Positions 1 to 7,367 are shown, numbered from the stretch's first letter. The stretch is DNA of 35,600 bases from Pseudobdellovibrionaceae bacterium (GCA_020635075.1 JACKAM010000005.1:1-35600), one strand, 5' to 3'. The notes: a model not told the origin generated them from the letters alone. Translations and numbers: made by a program.

Positions 1-207
1 TCGAGGTGGCACATGACAGCTTTAATCTTTGGGACGTGGCCGGATGGTGAGCCGATCTTGGGGCCAGGTGAGGTGGAGATTGGGGAGTGTCGGCATGCTA
101 AAAAGAATGATCTGGATGAGCCTTATTCTTGTGATAATTCAGGGATCTTCTTCACAGATGAGAATCAGAGCCACCTAGGTCACTTTCATGTGAGGGCGTT
201 GAAATGA
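1..207 (+). CDS. C-terminal fragment of a LAS-type metallopeptidase (cut by left edge)
   Basis: The reading frame is open from base 1 to the TGA at 205-207. It gives the last 68 residues of a protein whose start lies outside the window. The stretch around 'GTWPDGEPIL' aligns with 'GVWPDGERML' near the end of the 890-aa protein encoded at 9429-12101. The end 'HLGHFHVRALK' corresponds to that protein's 'HYSHWDLKVKE'. The HFH element is the form usually seen as the C-terminal zinc ligand in M74/M15 LAS metallopeptidases, which cut peptidoglycan cross-links, so this copy matches the family better than the complete one. The ATG at 13 is internal and not a start. The stop overlaps the next start (ATGA), so the two genes are translationally coupled. 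Paralogy is seen directly; enzyme activity is inference. Confidence 0.72.
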   Translation, partial: SRWHMTALIFGTWPDGEPILGPGEVEIGECRHAKKNDLDEPYSCDNSGIFFTDENQSHLGHFHVRALK

Positions 208-836
208 GCAATCGGTTCGTGAGAGTACTAGTTGCGGTGTTTCTGGCGGTAGTAATATTGAGCAGCCAGGATACCTATGGAGCTGAAACAAAGGGAAAGG
301 ACCGTCTTGAGAAAGAGCTTGAGAAGCTGAATTCCAGGTACTGGGGCGGGAAAATCCCGGTAGGTAGGGTTAAGGTTGTGGAGGCTGGCAATTACGATGT
401 CGATTTAGTTGCAATGGATGTTTTTGAGTTGAAGCGAAATTCCATAGGAGTGATTCTATGCAAGGACGCCGAGGTTCGCTTCGTTAGAAGTGAGATCTGG
501 CACATCAACACCAAATCCGCCGGCTGCAAGGTGGGAGAATATGAGGCGGCGGCGGGGACGACGATATCGTTTTGGGAGACGGAGACTAACAGGTTGAGGT
601 CGTTAGTCATTGCCAAGTCGATGAAGGTCCGAGGTTATACTTGGCCAGCGAACTCCAATTTGTTGTTTGGTTATGGTCCGGACCCTCTGGGTTACTTGTA
701 TGCTGTCGAACTTGGTGCGGACTTAGAGGGCACCAAATTCAAGAAAGGTCAGAGAGTTTATGTCGGTGAAATCATCGATGATACAGGCAAGCGTGATGAC
801 AAGCTGTCCTTGGAGGGCGATGAACATCACTTGTGA
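204..836 (+). CDS. small secreted protein, partner of the upstream LAS peptidase
   Basis: A 210-aa protein with a typical Sec signal peptide (residues about 1-26, basic start then a VLVAVFLAVVIL core). Its start overlaps the stop of the upstream gene by ATGA. I do not recognise a named family. The C-terminal half has the pattern of a short beta-strand repeat: a hydrophobic pair, then a loop, then 'GTKFKKGQRVYVGE'. The same 'I-x-G-x-x-x-x-K-G-x-x-V' pattern is in the two small secreted proteins at 12108 and 12677, which also follow a LAS peptidase gene. It probably acts in the periplasm or outside the cell with that peptidase. The role is inference. Confidence 0.7.
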   Translation: MSNRFVRVLVAVFLAVVILSSQDTYGAETKGKDRLEKELEKLNSRYWGGKIPVGRVKVVEAGNYDVDLVAMDVFELKRNSIGVILCKDAEVRFVRSEIWHINTKSAGCKVGEYEAAAGTTISFWETETNRLRSLVIAKSMKVRGYTWPANSNLLFGYGPDPLGYLYAVELGADLEGTKFKKGQRVYVGEIIDDTGKRDDKLSLEGDEHHL

Positions 837-855
837 TTACGCACCTTACATCGGG

Positions 856-2037
856 CTATTCATCAAACCGGGCCAACTGTTGGCCGACGAGGCGTTGTCC
901 CTTATAGGGGAAAGGCTTGAGGTACTTGGCGGGGTTGAGATAACGGCCGGCCTTTTTCACTGCAAAATGTAAATGAGCTTTGGTGCAATAGCCGGTGCAG
1001 CCGATGGTGCCGAGCTTTTGGCCGTTGAAGACCTGTCGGCCCTTTTTTACTTCTGGTGAAATGGATTGAAGGTGATTGTAGTAGCTTTCAAGGCCGTTTT
1101 GGTGACGAACAACCACAAAGTTGCCAGCTGCGCGGTTTTTCCCAGTCCGCAACACACGTCCACTTTGCACGGTATAAACGGCGTGACCCGCAGGAAGTTC
1201 AAAGTCCAAGCCTAAGTGAGCTTGGCGGCGCTTCTTAATCGGATGAAAGCGTCTGGGTTTATACAAACTTGAGTAATGCTGGTAGGCCACGGGTGAGTAA
1301 AGAGGCCTTTCGTGGCCCAATCCGTCCGGACCGACGTAGCTTCCTCCGCCTTCAAAACGTACAAACTTACGCTGGTGTTTCTTGCCACCGATCTCCAATT
1401 CTGTTTCCAAAACCTCGCCGTATTTGACCAGGCGATCGCCGTCGTACTTTTCCTCATAGACAAGTCGGTAGTGGGCATTTCTTTGCAGGACCTTCTGGAG
1501 ATTAAAATCTAAAAGATAGGCATCCATAAAGCGATACGCGACCCATTTATCCGGGACATGTTTGGTAATGCTTTCGATCAGTGAGCCGCGCACTTTGCCA
1601 ACAAGTTCTTTGGTGCGAACTTCGTACTCCTCGCTCTGTACGCCGGAGCCTGCGGCTTCGGCCTCCTGCCACACAACAAAAGAGTTGTCCTGGTCAGGAT
1701 CATAAAACTTGAGCTCTGTCCGCGAGGGTTGGGCCAAGCGGGTCACTTTGTAAACTGAACCCGGGACCAGGGTGAAGCTCTTGGGGAAAAGGTTTTCGCC
1801 GAGCACGGTGGCAATGGACCGCTCAGTAAATCCATAGCGCCTCATGAGTGAGTATACGGTTTCGCCGGATTTGATACGAGGCCAGAGCACTTGATCCTTG
1901 TCGGCTTTTGTGAGGTATTTGGAGGGCACGGGTTTTTTAGCGCGATGAGGCTTGGCCAGCGCCGAAGGCAAACCAAGAGACAGTGTAACAGAACAGGAAA
2001 AAAGGATGATCAACAGTCGCAAGTTCAGCAGGTGCAT
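856..2037 (-). CDS. secreted M23-family murein peptidase
   Basis: A 393-aa protein of the LytM/M23 type, zinc enzymes that cut peptide bonds in peptidoglycan or act as amidase activators. Residues 1-28 are a Sec signal peptide (hydrophobic core LLIILFSCSVTLSLGL, ending ALA). A LysM-like segment lies at about 52-100 ('IKSGETVYSLMRRYGF'). The M23 domain covers about 270-372. It has the zinc motif HLGLD (His274, Asp278), the catalytic His322 in 'YNHL' and the closing HLH (His355, His357), so all catalytic residues are present. The frame is open upstream to 2187, but the ATG at 2037 is chosen because it starts the signal peptide directly. The gene overlaps the divergent outer-membrane gene by 32 bases at its 5' end. 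The family call is firm; the exact bond cut is unknown. Confidence 0.9.
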   Translation of the reverse strand: MHLLNLRLLIILFSCSVTLSLGLPSALAKPHRAKKPVPSKYLTKADKDQVLWPRIKSGETVYSLMRRYGFTERSIATVLGENLFPKSFTLVPGSVYKVTRLAQPSRTELKFYDPDQDNSFVVWQEAEAAGSGVQSEEYEVRTKELVGKVRGSLIESITKHVPDKWVAYRFMDAYLLDFNLQKVLQRNAHYRLVYEEKYDGDRLVKYGEVLETELEIGGKKHQRKFVRFEGGGSYVGPDGLGHERPLYSPVAYQHYSSLYKPRRFHPIKKRRQAHLGLDFELPAGHAVYTVQSGRVLRTGKNRAAGNFVVVRHQNGLESYYNHLQSISPEVKKGRQVFNGQKLGTIGCTGYCTKAHLHFAVKKAGRYLNPAKYLKPFPYKGQRLVGQQLARFDE

Positions 2038-2902
2038 TTTTGTCCCTTTGGTGTCACTTATGTTTGTCCATCTTACATCTGCTTTGGCCCAAGCCCAATA
2101 CTTTACTGGACCAATATCCTCTGGGCTTGGCAGTACTGGACGAGCTGCCACCGAACCAGAAGAGGGTGTTTTTTTAAACCCTGCCATTCTTCCCCATGCA
2201 AAGGATTTTTCGAGCGCGCTGTATTACGCCGACGGCGAGTTGGCCGAGAACCAAAGTGGAACCGATTTGGCCGTGAGCTTTGTCGACAACACCGAGGGCA
2301 TTTTTATGCCCGGCTCTCTCAGTTATGTGCGTCGGCGCAGAAATTATCCGGGATTACCTTCGGTGAATGAAGAGTACTGGCACGTTGGCCTTGGGAAGTT
2401 TGTAACCGAATATGTTTCTGTCGGCCTTGGCATTCACTACCGCTCTGTGGATCAAGAGGGCGGCGAGGATTTTACTTATTGGAATGCCACCCTCGGGGCT
2501 CTATGGGCCCCAAAGCCCGAATGGGGGCTTGCTTTGGTGGGCCATAATCTGACAGCTAAGGATATACAGAACAGGGCCGGCTACCTGGAAGATCTCCCTC
2601 GGGTGGGGGCGGGATTCGTTTATTTGTTTGATCGCATTCTCAAAGCCCGCGTGGACGTGGTGAAGCCCCTTGAGGAAAACCCAGAGGACAAATTCCAATT
2701 GGGCCTGGGGGTCGAGACTTATCCTAATGAATTCAGTGCTTTACGGGTTGGCTATGAGCTCGACGACCTGACCAAGCATCAATTTGTGGCCCTGGGCCTG
2801 GCTTTTTTGGGTCCGCGCTTGAAAATTGACTACTCATTTCGTAAGAATACCAAGAGCGGCAGCGGCGGGATGCATAGCGTTGACTTCAGGGTCCCCTTTT
2901 GA
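2006..2902 (+). CDS. outer-membrane beta-barrel protein, PorV/UPF0164-like
   Basis: A 298-aa protein from the ATG at 2006, which has an AGGA-type ribosome site about 7 bases upstream. Residues 1-30 look like a signal peptide (NSRKFSR, then CIFVPLVSLMFVHL, ending ALAQA). The mature protein starts with 'GRAATEPEEGVFLNPAIL', matching the conserved 'GRA...NPA' start of FadL/PorV/UPF0164-type barrels. It continues as alternating amphipathic strands and ends in Phe (FRVPF), the usual BAM recognition signal. The ligand or partner cannot be told. An upstream ATG at 1952 lies deep inside the opposite gene and is unlikely. A GTG at 2051 would remove the overlap with the divergent gene but leaves a very short signal-peptide n-region. 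Confidence 0.75.
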   Translation: MINSRKFSRCIFVPLVSLMFVHLTSALAQAQYFTGPISSGLGSTGRAATEPEEGVFLNPAILPHAKDFSSALYYADGELAENQSGTDLAVSFVDNTEGIFMPGSLSYVRRRRNYPGLPSVNEEYWHVGLGKFVTEYVSVGLGIHYRSVDQEGGEDFTYWNATLGALWAPKPEWGLALVGHNLTAKDIQNRAGYLEDLPRVGAGFVYLFDRILKARVDVVKPLEENPEDKFQLGLGVETYPNEFSALRVGYELDDLTKHQFVALGLAFLGPRLKIDYSFRKNTKSGSGGMHSVDFRVPF

Positions 2903-2951
2903 TAGCTTGCCGCCTTTGTTGAATTTGAAATTTGAGGATGGAGGATCGCAA

Positions 2952-3089
2952 ATGGCTTCACCAACTAAGAAGACAAGCAGAGTGAGAAAAATGAAATTGG
3001 CCACCAAAGGCAGAAAACGCAAGGCCAAGAATCGCACTCAAGGCACTACAAAATCCAAAGAAGAGCTCTTTGGAGACAACAAGAAGTAA
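2952..3089 (+). CDS. 45-aa very basic small protein
   Basis: ATG at 2952 with a strong GGAGG site 7 bases upstream, giving 45 residues of which 17 are Lys or Arg. It begins MASPTKKTSRVRK, has a Lys/Arg-rich middle and a short acidic segment before the end (KEELFGDNKK). It lies 49 bases downstream of the outer-membrane gene and is followed by a clear terminator. The composition fits a nucleic-acid-binding protein (nucleoid or ribosome associated), but I recognise no named family. The longer frame starting at 2826 overlaps the upstream gene and is not used. Confidence 0.7.
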   Translation: MASPTKKTSRVRKMKLATKGRKRKAKNRTQGTTKSKEELFGDNKK

Positions 3090-3128
3090 TTCATTTGCTT
3101 CTTTAAAATTTAAAATTTGAAATTGGTT

Positions 3129-3160
3129 ACGGCCGCTCTAAAAGAGTGGCCGTTTTTTTT
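3129..3160 (+). terminator. rho-independent terminator
   Basis: The arms ACGGCCGCTCT (3129-3139) and AGAGTGGCCGT (3143-3153) form an 11-bp stem with one G-U pair and an AAA loop, followed by eight T. It lies 40 bases after the stop of the 45-aa protein gene and ends that transcript. Confidence 0.9.
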
Positions 3161-3216
3161 GGTGCCAGGCCTAGTCTGGCAGCCAGCTTTGACTGTACCA
3201 AAGCCATACGCTTAAA

Positions 3217-3237
3217 AGTATATAAAAGAAATATACT
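3217..3237. promoter_or_regulatory. palindromic operator upstream of hipB-like gene
   Basis: A perfect inverted repeat, AGTATAT - 7 bases - ATATACT, ends 22 bases before the HTH gene at 3260. A TTGACT at 3189-3194 with a TTAAAA 17 bases later could be the promoter it overlaps. HipB-type antitoxins bind palindromes of this shape (two short arms, 7-8 base spacer) at their own promoter, so this is probably the autoregulation site. The repeat is seen; the binding is inferred. Confidence 0.6.
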
Positions 3238-3259
3238 CTTACCCGTATAGGGGAGGCTT

Positions 3260-3502
3260 ATGTCTAAGCAATCAGATGGGCAAAAGGTGAGAAGTACCCG
3301 GCAACTAGGTCATGTCATAAAGCGGGAGCGAAACACCCAGGGGTTTTCCCAAAACGATCTAGCCGAAAAATCTGGCTTGCGGCAGGCAGGGGTCTCATTA
3401 GTTGAGTCAGGAGCGAAGGGCGTCAGACTTGAGACCCTTTTCAAGCTTCTTGCGGCCTTAGATTTAGAGATCGTCGTTCAAAATAGAAAAAAAGGACAAT
3501 AG
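3260..3502 (+). CDS. hipB: HipB-like antitoxin / Xre-family HTH regulator
   Basis: An 80-aa protein with a single helix-turn-helix domain at about residues 14-72 (LGHVIKRERNTQGFSQNDLAEKSGL, here described in parts: recognition helix after 'SGLRQAGVS'). The ending 'ALDLEIVVQNRKKG' matches HipB antitoxins ('LDLELVL'). The start has a strong GGGGAGG site. HipB binds and neutralises the HipA kinase and represses its own operon. Ten bases downstream begins a 33-codon fragment that looks like the start of HipA and then stops, so this antitoxin appears to have lost its toxin. An intact hipBA pair lies 2 kb away on the other strand, but the two HTH proteins are not close in sequence. Confidence 0.82.
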   Translation: MSKQSDGQKVRSTRQLGHVIKRERNTQGFSQNDLAEKSGLRQAGVSLVESGAKGVRLETLFKLLAALDLEIVVQNRKKGQ

Positions 3503-3511
3503 GGTAAGGAG

Positions 3512-3613
3512 ATGGGGAAGAGCCAAAACCAAATTGCAGCCTTGGATGTCTATATTGGAGGTGAGCAGGCAGGTGACCTTCCAGCAGGTATTCGATCCTT
3601 CTTTCTCCCATAA
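3512..3613 (+). pseudogene. truncated HipA N-terminal remnant
   Basis: An ATG 10 bases after the hipB stop opens a 33-residue frame containing 'ALDVYIGGEQAGDL', which matches the first beta strands of HipA kinases ('LDVYLNGxxVGxL'). It then stops at TAA 3611-3613. No kinase motifs (N-x-D-x-H-x-K-N, YD) appear in any frame before the convergent gene at 4010, so the catalytic part is gone. It could also be the start of an unrelated protein broken by one frameshift, since the next frame is open from 3534 to 4013. Confidence 0.5.
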
Positions 3614-4013
3614 TGGCCATGATGAGGGTGGGGAGCTCTTCCCCGATATAGTTCCGTTAATAGTCACGCTTGAGTGGATTCCAGGTACCATTGAGTTCAG
3701 GGTTCTTAAAGATGGCATCCAGACCACGTCTTTCTCGGCAATCGGTTCTTCTCTGCGCACAGCAATAGAAGCGCTCCCCCAGGAAGCCATGAAACGGGAA
3801 AACGGAAACTCTAAACAACTCCTCATCAACCGAGTAAATCAGATTGAGCGCATGGCTACTGAGGAAAAATGGGTTCAGGTCCGGCACTTTCTTTTAAAGC
3901 TGAGGGGGGAGATTGGTGAACGGGTTGACGACCAGTTCATTCCGGCCAATGAAGGGCAGCAATCTAAGGCACAAATTTTAACCCTAGTTGATCGATTTCA
4001 CGGTGATCTTTAA
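3534..4013 (+). CDS. hypothetical protein, start uncertain, possibly a frameshifted gene
   Basis: An open frame of 159 codons, reading frame +1 relative to the HipA-like fragment that it overlaps. I recognise no family. The part after about residue 35 looks like real protein: a strand-rich section ('IVTLEWIPGTIEFRVLKDG') and then a long amphipathic helical section with charged residues. It ends 4 bases into the convergent protease gene. No good ribosome site precedes the ATGs at 3534 or 3546. One explanation is that a single deletion split one gene into the 3512-3613 fragment and this frame; another is an independent small gene with a start near 3573 (GTG). I cannot decide. Confidence 0.4.
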   Translation: MQPWMSILEVSRQVTFQQVFDPSFSHNGHDEGGELFPDIVPLIVTLEWIPGTIEFRVLKDGIQTTSFSAIGSSLRTAIEALPQEAMKRENGNSKQLLINRVNQIERMATEEKWVQVRHFLLKLRGEIGERVDDQFIPANEGQQSKAQILTLVDRFHGDL

Positions 4014-5251
4014 TTGGGATACATTCTTTCGAAGGGGTCGATAGAATAAATGATTCCCCAGTGCAAAATTGGTCGAGGATCTCTTAGAAACCCGACAAGC
4101 TGCCCCAGCTCATCAAAGGCTACTCCTCCAGATAATCCATCGGAACTTCTAATCCCGATTGGAGCAGAAGCGGAGTTTACCCGTCCCCGAGCTTTTATCA
4201 GTTTGCCGGTTTGATCAAATTTAAGGGCAAAACCGACGCCCACAGTTTCAGCCCTGACGATCTCATCAATCAAGTCCATCACTGGAGCCTCTCTCGTCAA
4301 TGAACAAGAAACAGAATATCGTGTTCCGCCCAAGTTTAGGATCGGGCTGCACTTGGCAAACCCAATGGAGCCGTGGGATTTGCGATCGTAAGGTTCCATT
4401 TCTGGATCGAGATCTAACAATGCGGCATCAAATATTTGGGAAGCCATTTTTGGCCGGCGAGTACCAAGATCCTTTGCTGCCAGCCCAAGGATGATTCCGC
4501 CGCCCTTTCCTTCTTGGCCACATGAAAAGACCCCTTTCGGCCTTGAAAGTGACAGCTCATCGTCTCCGCATTTGAGAGTAACGCCTTGCCAATTGCTCTG
4601 CCGAGCGAGCTGTTTGAAGCGTCTAGCGCTGTCTGAGCTGATAACGACGGCAACTGAGGAGTCATAGTCGGTCAGGGGATTTTGCTTTCCCTGGCTGCGA
4701 TAAATACTTCGCCAAGAGATCTCATCAAATGGGTTTACGGCGCAATGATCGCCACCATACAGGGAGCAAAACAGGCTATTGGTTATCAGAACACCGGTAT
4801 CAATTGTGTCCCCGACCCTGACCTGACAAAGAATTGAATCAAATTCTTTTGGCGGTTTAGAGTCATCGAATCGCATCCGATGCCGACTGCCCTCTTTTAT
4901 AGAATTCTTATGAAGGATAGCTCCAGAGATGATGATATCCCTTAGAGTGCGGAGGGGAACCCGAGATCTCTGCACAAGATCACACTGTTGAACACAGGAT
5001 TCCATTTCAGGATTGAAGGGGATTTCCCGGGTGCCTTTAGTGTATCGCTCGTCCAGATCTTTGATAAGGATTGCAGAGGATTTCTGTAAGCACTTAAAGC
5101 ATTTGTCCGGATACCCGGCCACGTCTTTTACCGCAGTTTCAAGCCACCTAGAGGACCCTAGATTGGGCTGTTTACTCGTGAACACTCCATCCCAAGAACA
5201 GCCGACAAAGAGAAGGGCCGTCAATAAAACTGAAAATCTTGGAGTCTGCAT
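4010..5251 (-). CDS. trypsin-like serine peptidase lipoprotein
   Basis: A 413-aa protein with an AGGAG site 5 bases before the ATG. Residues 1-18 form a lipoprotein signal with lipobox FVGC (Cys18), so it is probably anchored in a membrane facing the periplasm or outside. Near the C-terminus 'GLSGGVAFDELGQLVGF' carries the GxSGG motif of chymotrypsin-fold proteases (Ser374). Upstream, 'TGVLITNSLFCSLYGGDHC' resembles the catalytic-His region (His169), and 'AALLDLD' (Asp275) resembles the Asp motif. About 135 extra residues with a cysteine cluster (Cys51, 54, 86, 90) lie between the lipid anchor and this domain. The Ser motif is convincing; the His and Asp assignments are tentative, because the His region is longer and more Cys-rich than usual. 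Confidence 0.62.
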   Translation of the reverse strand: MQTPRFSVLLTALLFVGCSWDGVFTSKQPNLGSSRWLETAVKDVAGYPDKCFKCLQKSSAILIKDLDERYTKGTREIPFNPEMESCVQQCDLVQRSRVPLRTLRDIIISGAILHKNSIKEGSRHRMRFDDSKPPKEFDSILCQVRVGDTIDTGVLITNSLFCSLYGGDHCAVNPFDEISWRSIYRSQGKQNPLTDYDSSVAVVISSDSARRFKQLARQSNWQGVTLKCGDDELSLSRPKGVFSCGQEGKGGGIILGLAAKDLGTRRPKMASQIFDAALLDLDPEMEPYDRKSHGSIGFAKCSPILNLGGTRYSVSCSLTREAPVMDLIDEIVRAETVGVGFALKFDQTGKLIKARGRVNSASAPIGIRSSDGLSGGVAFDELGQLVGFLRDPRPILHWGIIYSIDPFERMYPN

Positions 5252-5558
5252 CTACACTCCTGGTCTATGGGGACTTGTCTTGCCATGAAATGGTATTTGC
5301 AACTGTTGATATGCAACTATTCTAGTTTATGAAAAATGAAGGGTCACCCTAATTGGCTCTGGGTCCTGGTCGGGGGAGGGGTAAGGGCTCTTGCCGGGTA
5401 AACGGAATTTGACGGTCAGATGGCGGGCTTGGCCCTTGAAAGGTGCGTAATATTAATTGTTTAGCAGATCGAGGCGCCGGAGGTTCTGAGCCGCGAGGGG
5501 CTGGCTTGAGCCGGGCCAGTCAGGCGGGGGGTGACTCTTTTTTGGTGCCAGGTTCCGA
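5252..5558. other. intergenic region without genes
   Basis: This holds the leader of the minus-strand lipoprotein gene, then a G-rich stretch (about 5370-5440) in which I see no coding pattern, then the outer copy of the 78-bp direct repeat (5459-5536). A further 22 bases lead to the end of hipA. The short + strand frame through here has no ribosome site or protein-like character. Confidence 0.6.
5459..5536. repeat. 78-bp direct repeat, outer copy (duplicate of tonB 3' end)
   Basis: It matches 7368-7445 at 73 of 78 positions in the same orientation. On the minus strand it still reads as the last 25 codons of the TonB-like protein plus the stop, with Phe changed to Pro and the final Arg changed to Cys. 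The two copies bracket the hipBA pair. This is what an integrated element leaves when it duplicates or supplies a gene end at its target. Confidence 0.88.
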
Positions 5559-6899
5559 TTATGCCTCCGTCCGCGTAGATATCACCTTTAGGAGTTTTTG
5601 GATTCGATTTGCTTCATCTGCTGGGACACGGGCCTTTTTGGCAAACGAAGGCCACCGTTTTACAGCGTTTCCAACCTCTTTAATGATCGTTTTGGCTTCC
5701 CCAATAGAAAACCTGTTGGCGACTTCATAGAAATCATCGAGTTCGATGTCATTGTACTTACCATTGACCGACATCAGGTGCTGATTGGTCCATTCACCCT
5801 TGGGGTTGTAAGCAAAGGTGATGTCATAGGCTGGGGTTAGCCTCCATTTTTTGCCTCTTTGTAAAAGAAATGAAAAGTTCTTCGAGTGGTCGTCGCAATT
5901 CATTGCCATCACATTAAAAACCATGCGGCGAAAGGCCTCTACTTCATTTTCACGATCTAGATTTAGTTCGCGGATAGTCATAAATAATTGTTCATAACTG
6001 TTCGTGGACTTCTTCTTGAAATCAATATGGTTAATGGCACATAGGCTTTGCATGTGGTGTTTTGTGCCGTTTCCCGCCCTATCGAATCGCCTTGTCATGA
6101 AGTGGGCGCGCCCATTTTCTTCAAATAAACGACATTCTGGAATTTCAATTTTGGCTTCCTTGGCCATGAGAGAATAGGCAAACTCAATCCGTCCATAATT
6201 TTGTGATGAACCCAACTCAAAATCCTCACCCACCCCGTCGAACTTCAGGAGCCAATGTTCGAAGCCGCTTTCTGCGGGTACTTGTCCGGATCGAATTTCA
6301 TCCGTCGTTGGATTCCATGAAATAACAGCTTTTGCTCTCGCACCATTAGCGGATGTACCAACCTCAATAATACTTCTTAGGGCGGCTTCCGTATGTTCGT
6401 CGGTATCGGCGTACCCCCGGACAACTTCTCGTGCGGTGGTGACGAGTTTCTCCATTTCCAAGGCCGAAGGCTTTTGTGTTCTCGGCCCACGGTTTGGCCT
6501 AAATTCTAGGGCGCCCATCGCTCTTTTGCCCATATAGGCGAGGCGATCAAGGGGTGTTATCTGGGAAGAGTTAATACCGTGCTCAGCCATGTATCGATTA
6601 ATTAGGGCATTTCCGAAATCGTCAGGCAGGGCATCCGCCAGCATTGCCGGCAACCGCTTGTAGGTTTCGATTGGCAGACCAGTAAATACGAATATCTCCT
6701 CTTCTTCGTTGAGTGGCATATGAAGGGGCGCCAGTTCATAGCCCCTTTGTGCAAACTCTTTGTCCCATGCGAAGACATAAAACCCGCTTTTTGGATCGAG
6801 AGCGACCGCTCCCGCGTATATGTCCCATATAAACACCTCAACTCGATCTACGGGTTTGTACGGTGTTTTCTTTTTTCTTGCGGTCTTACTTTTTGCCAC
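5559..6899 (-). CDS. hipA: HipA-family serine/threonine kinase toxin
   Basis: A 446-aa protein of normal HipA length. HipA kinases slow growth by phosphorylating a translation factor (GltX in E. coli HipA; the target here is unknown). Visible motifs are the Ser/Gly loop 'GTSANGARAKAV' (about 181-192), equivalent to the autophosphorylated loop; 'TRRFDR' (269-274); the catalytic 'NCDDHSKN' (334-341); and the metal-binding 'LTPAYDIT' (354-361). All key residues are present, so it is probably active. The start overlaps the antitoxin gene by 14 bases, so the two are co-translated. The N-terminus carries an extra basic stretch (MAKSKTARKKK) not typical of E. coli HipA. The gene lies inside the 78-bp repeat pair. 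Confidence 0.92.
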   Translation of the reverse strand: MAKSKTARKKKTPYKPVDRVEVFIWDIYAGAVALDPKSGFYVFAWDKEFAQRGYELAPLHMPLNEEEEIFVFTGLPIETYKRLPAMLADALPDDFGNALINRYMAEHGINSSQITPLDRLAYMGKRAMGALEFRPNRGPRTQKPSALEMEKLVTTAREVVRGYADTDEHTEAALRSIIEVGTSANGARAKAVISWNPTTDEIRSGQVPAESGFEHWLLKFDGVGEDFELGSSQNYGRIEFAYSLMAKEAKIEIPECRLFEENGRAHFMTRRFDRAGNGTKHHMQSLCAINHIDFKKKSTNSYEQLFMTIRELNLDRENEVEAFRRMVFNVMAMNCDDHSKNFSFLLQRGKKWRLTPAYDITFAYNPKGEWTNQHLMSVNGKYNDIELDDFYEVANRFSIGEAKTIIKEVGNAVKRWPSFAKKARVPADEANRIQKLLKVISTRTEA

Positions 6900-7230
6900 T
6901 GTTTTTTGACCTTTTACTGGCCCGTTGCCTTTTAGGTTCTTCTTTTACCATGTGGAGAGGGTTGATCGTTGCTGTTGGAGCGAGCGCCGTGAGCCAGTCT
7001 TGGCGCCCCAGTGCACGCGCGACTTTCACCAGTGTCTTTAAGGTTGTCCCTTTGCCCATTTCTAGGTTTTTTAGTGCTGTTAGACTCACTCCAGCCTGGG
7101 AGCATAGTTTTTGCCTGAGGATATTCTTTTGTAGGCGCAGGGCCTTTATGTTTTCGCCAAGGATCTGTTCGATTTCTTCGTCAGATAAGATTGTTTTCAT
7201 AAAAGTCTTTTTTAAATCTGTAATGGTCAT
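6886..7230 (-). CDS. hipB: HipB-family antitoxin / HTH repressor
   Basis: A 114-aa protein with an Xre-type HTH at about residues 26-80; 'LCSQAGVSLTALKNLEMGKGTTLKTLVKVARAL' in outline shows the usual turn and the following helix. A 30-residue basic tail ends in KRQRASKRSKNSGKK. It would neutralise the kinase encoded immediately downstream and repress the shared promoter. Two starts are possible: ATG 7230 (used here, next to the promoter) or ATG 7200 (11th codon, with a weak AAGA site); neither has a strong ribosome site. The leader is very AT-rich compared with the neighbours and holds repeated operator-like motifs, which fits a foreign module with its own control. Confidence 0.85.
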   Translation of the reverse strand: MTITDLKKTFMKTILSDEEIEQILGENIKALRLQKNILRQKLCSQAGVSLTALKNLEMGKGTTLKTLVKVARALGRQDWLTALAPTATINPLHMVKEEPKRQRASKRSKNSGKK

Positions 7231-7236
7231 TTTTTA

Positions 7237-7354
7237 GATTAAAAGATCTATTTAAAGCTATTATACAGAATTTGGAATATAAATCAATACAGGATAAAAG
7301 ACCTAATAAAGACCCTTGTGGCCAAAATAGCTATTAAAGGGCTTAAATAAGACC
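7237..7354 (-). promoter_or_regulatory. operator array, four copies of a GRTCTTWWWW motif
   Basis: On the minus strand the motif occurs as GGTCTTATTTAA (7343-7354), GGTCTTTATTAG (7303-7314), GGTCTTTTATCC (7292-7303) and GATCTTTTAATC (7237-7248). A reversed copy (GTCTTTTTTAAA on plus) lies within the hipB start at 7205-7216. The copies surround the -35/-10 and so could let HipB or HipAB repress cooperatively. The motif is seen; binding is inferred. Confidence 0.5.
7260..7287 (-). promoter_or_regulatory. sigma-70-type promoter of hipBA
   Basis: On the minus strand TTGATT (7282-7287) and a perfect TATAAT (7260-7265) are separated by 16 bases. The -10 lies 30 bases before the hipB ATG at 7230. 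Confidence 0.7.
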
Positions 7355-7367
7355 TTTATAGAAAATA

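Noticed and set aside
2038..2187. N-terminal extension of the M23 peptidase to 2187
   Set aside because: It would put 50 residues before an obvious signal peptide and overlap the divergent gene much further.
5443..5730. Plus-strand frame across the repeat and hipA end
   Set aside because: It spans the antisense of the repeat and hipA and has no ribosome site or recognisable protein.
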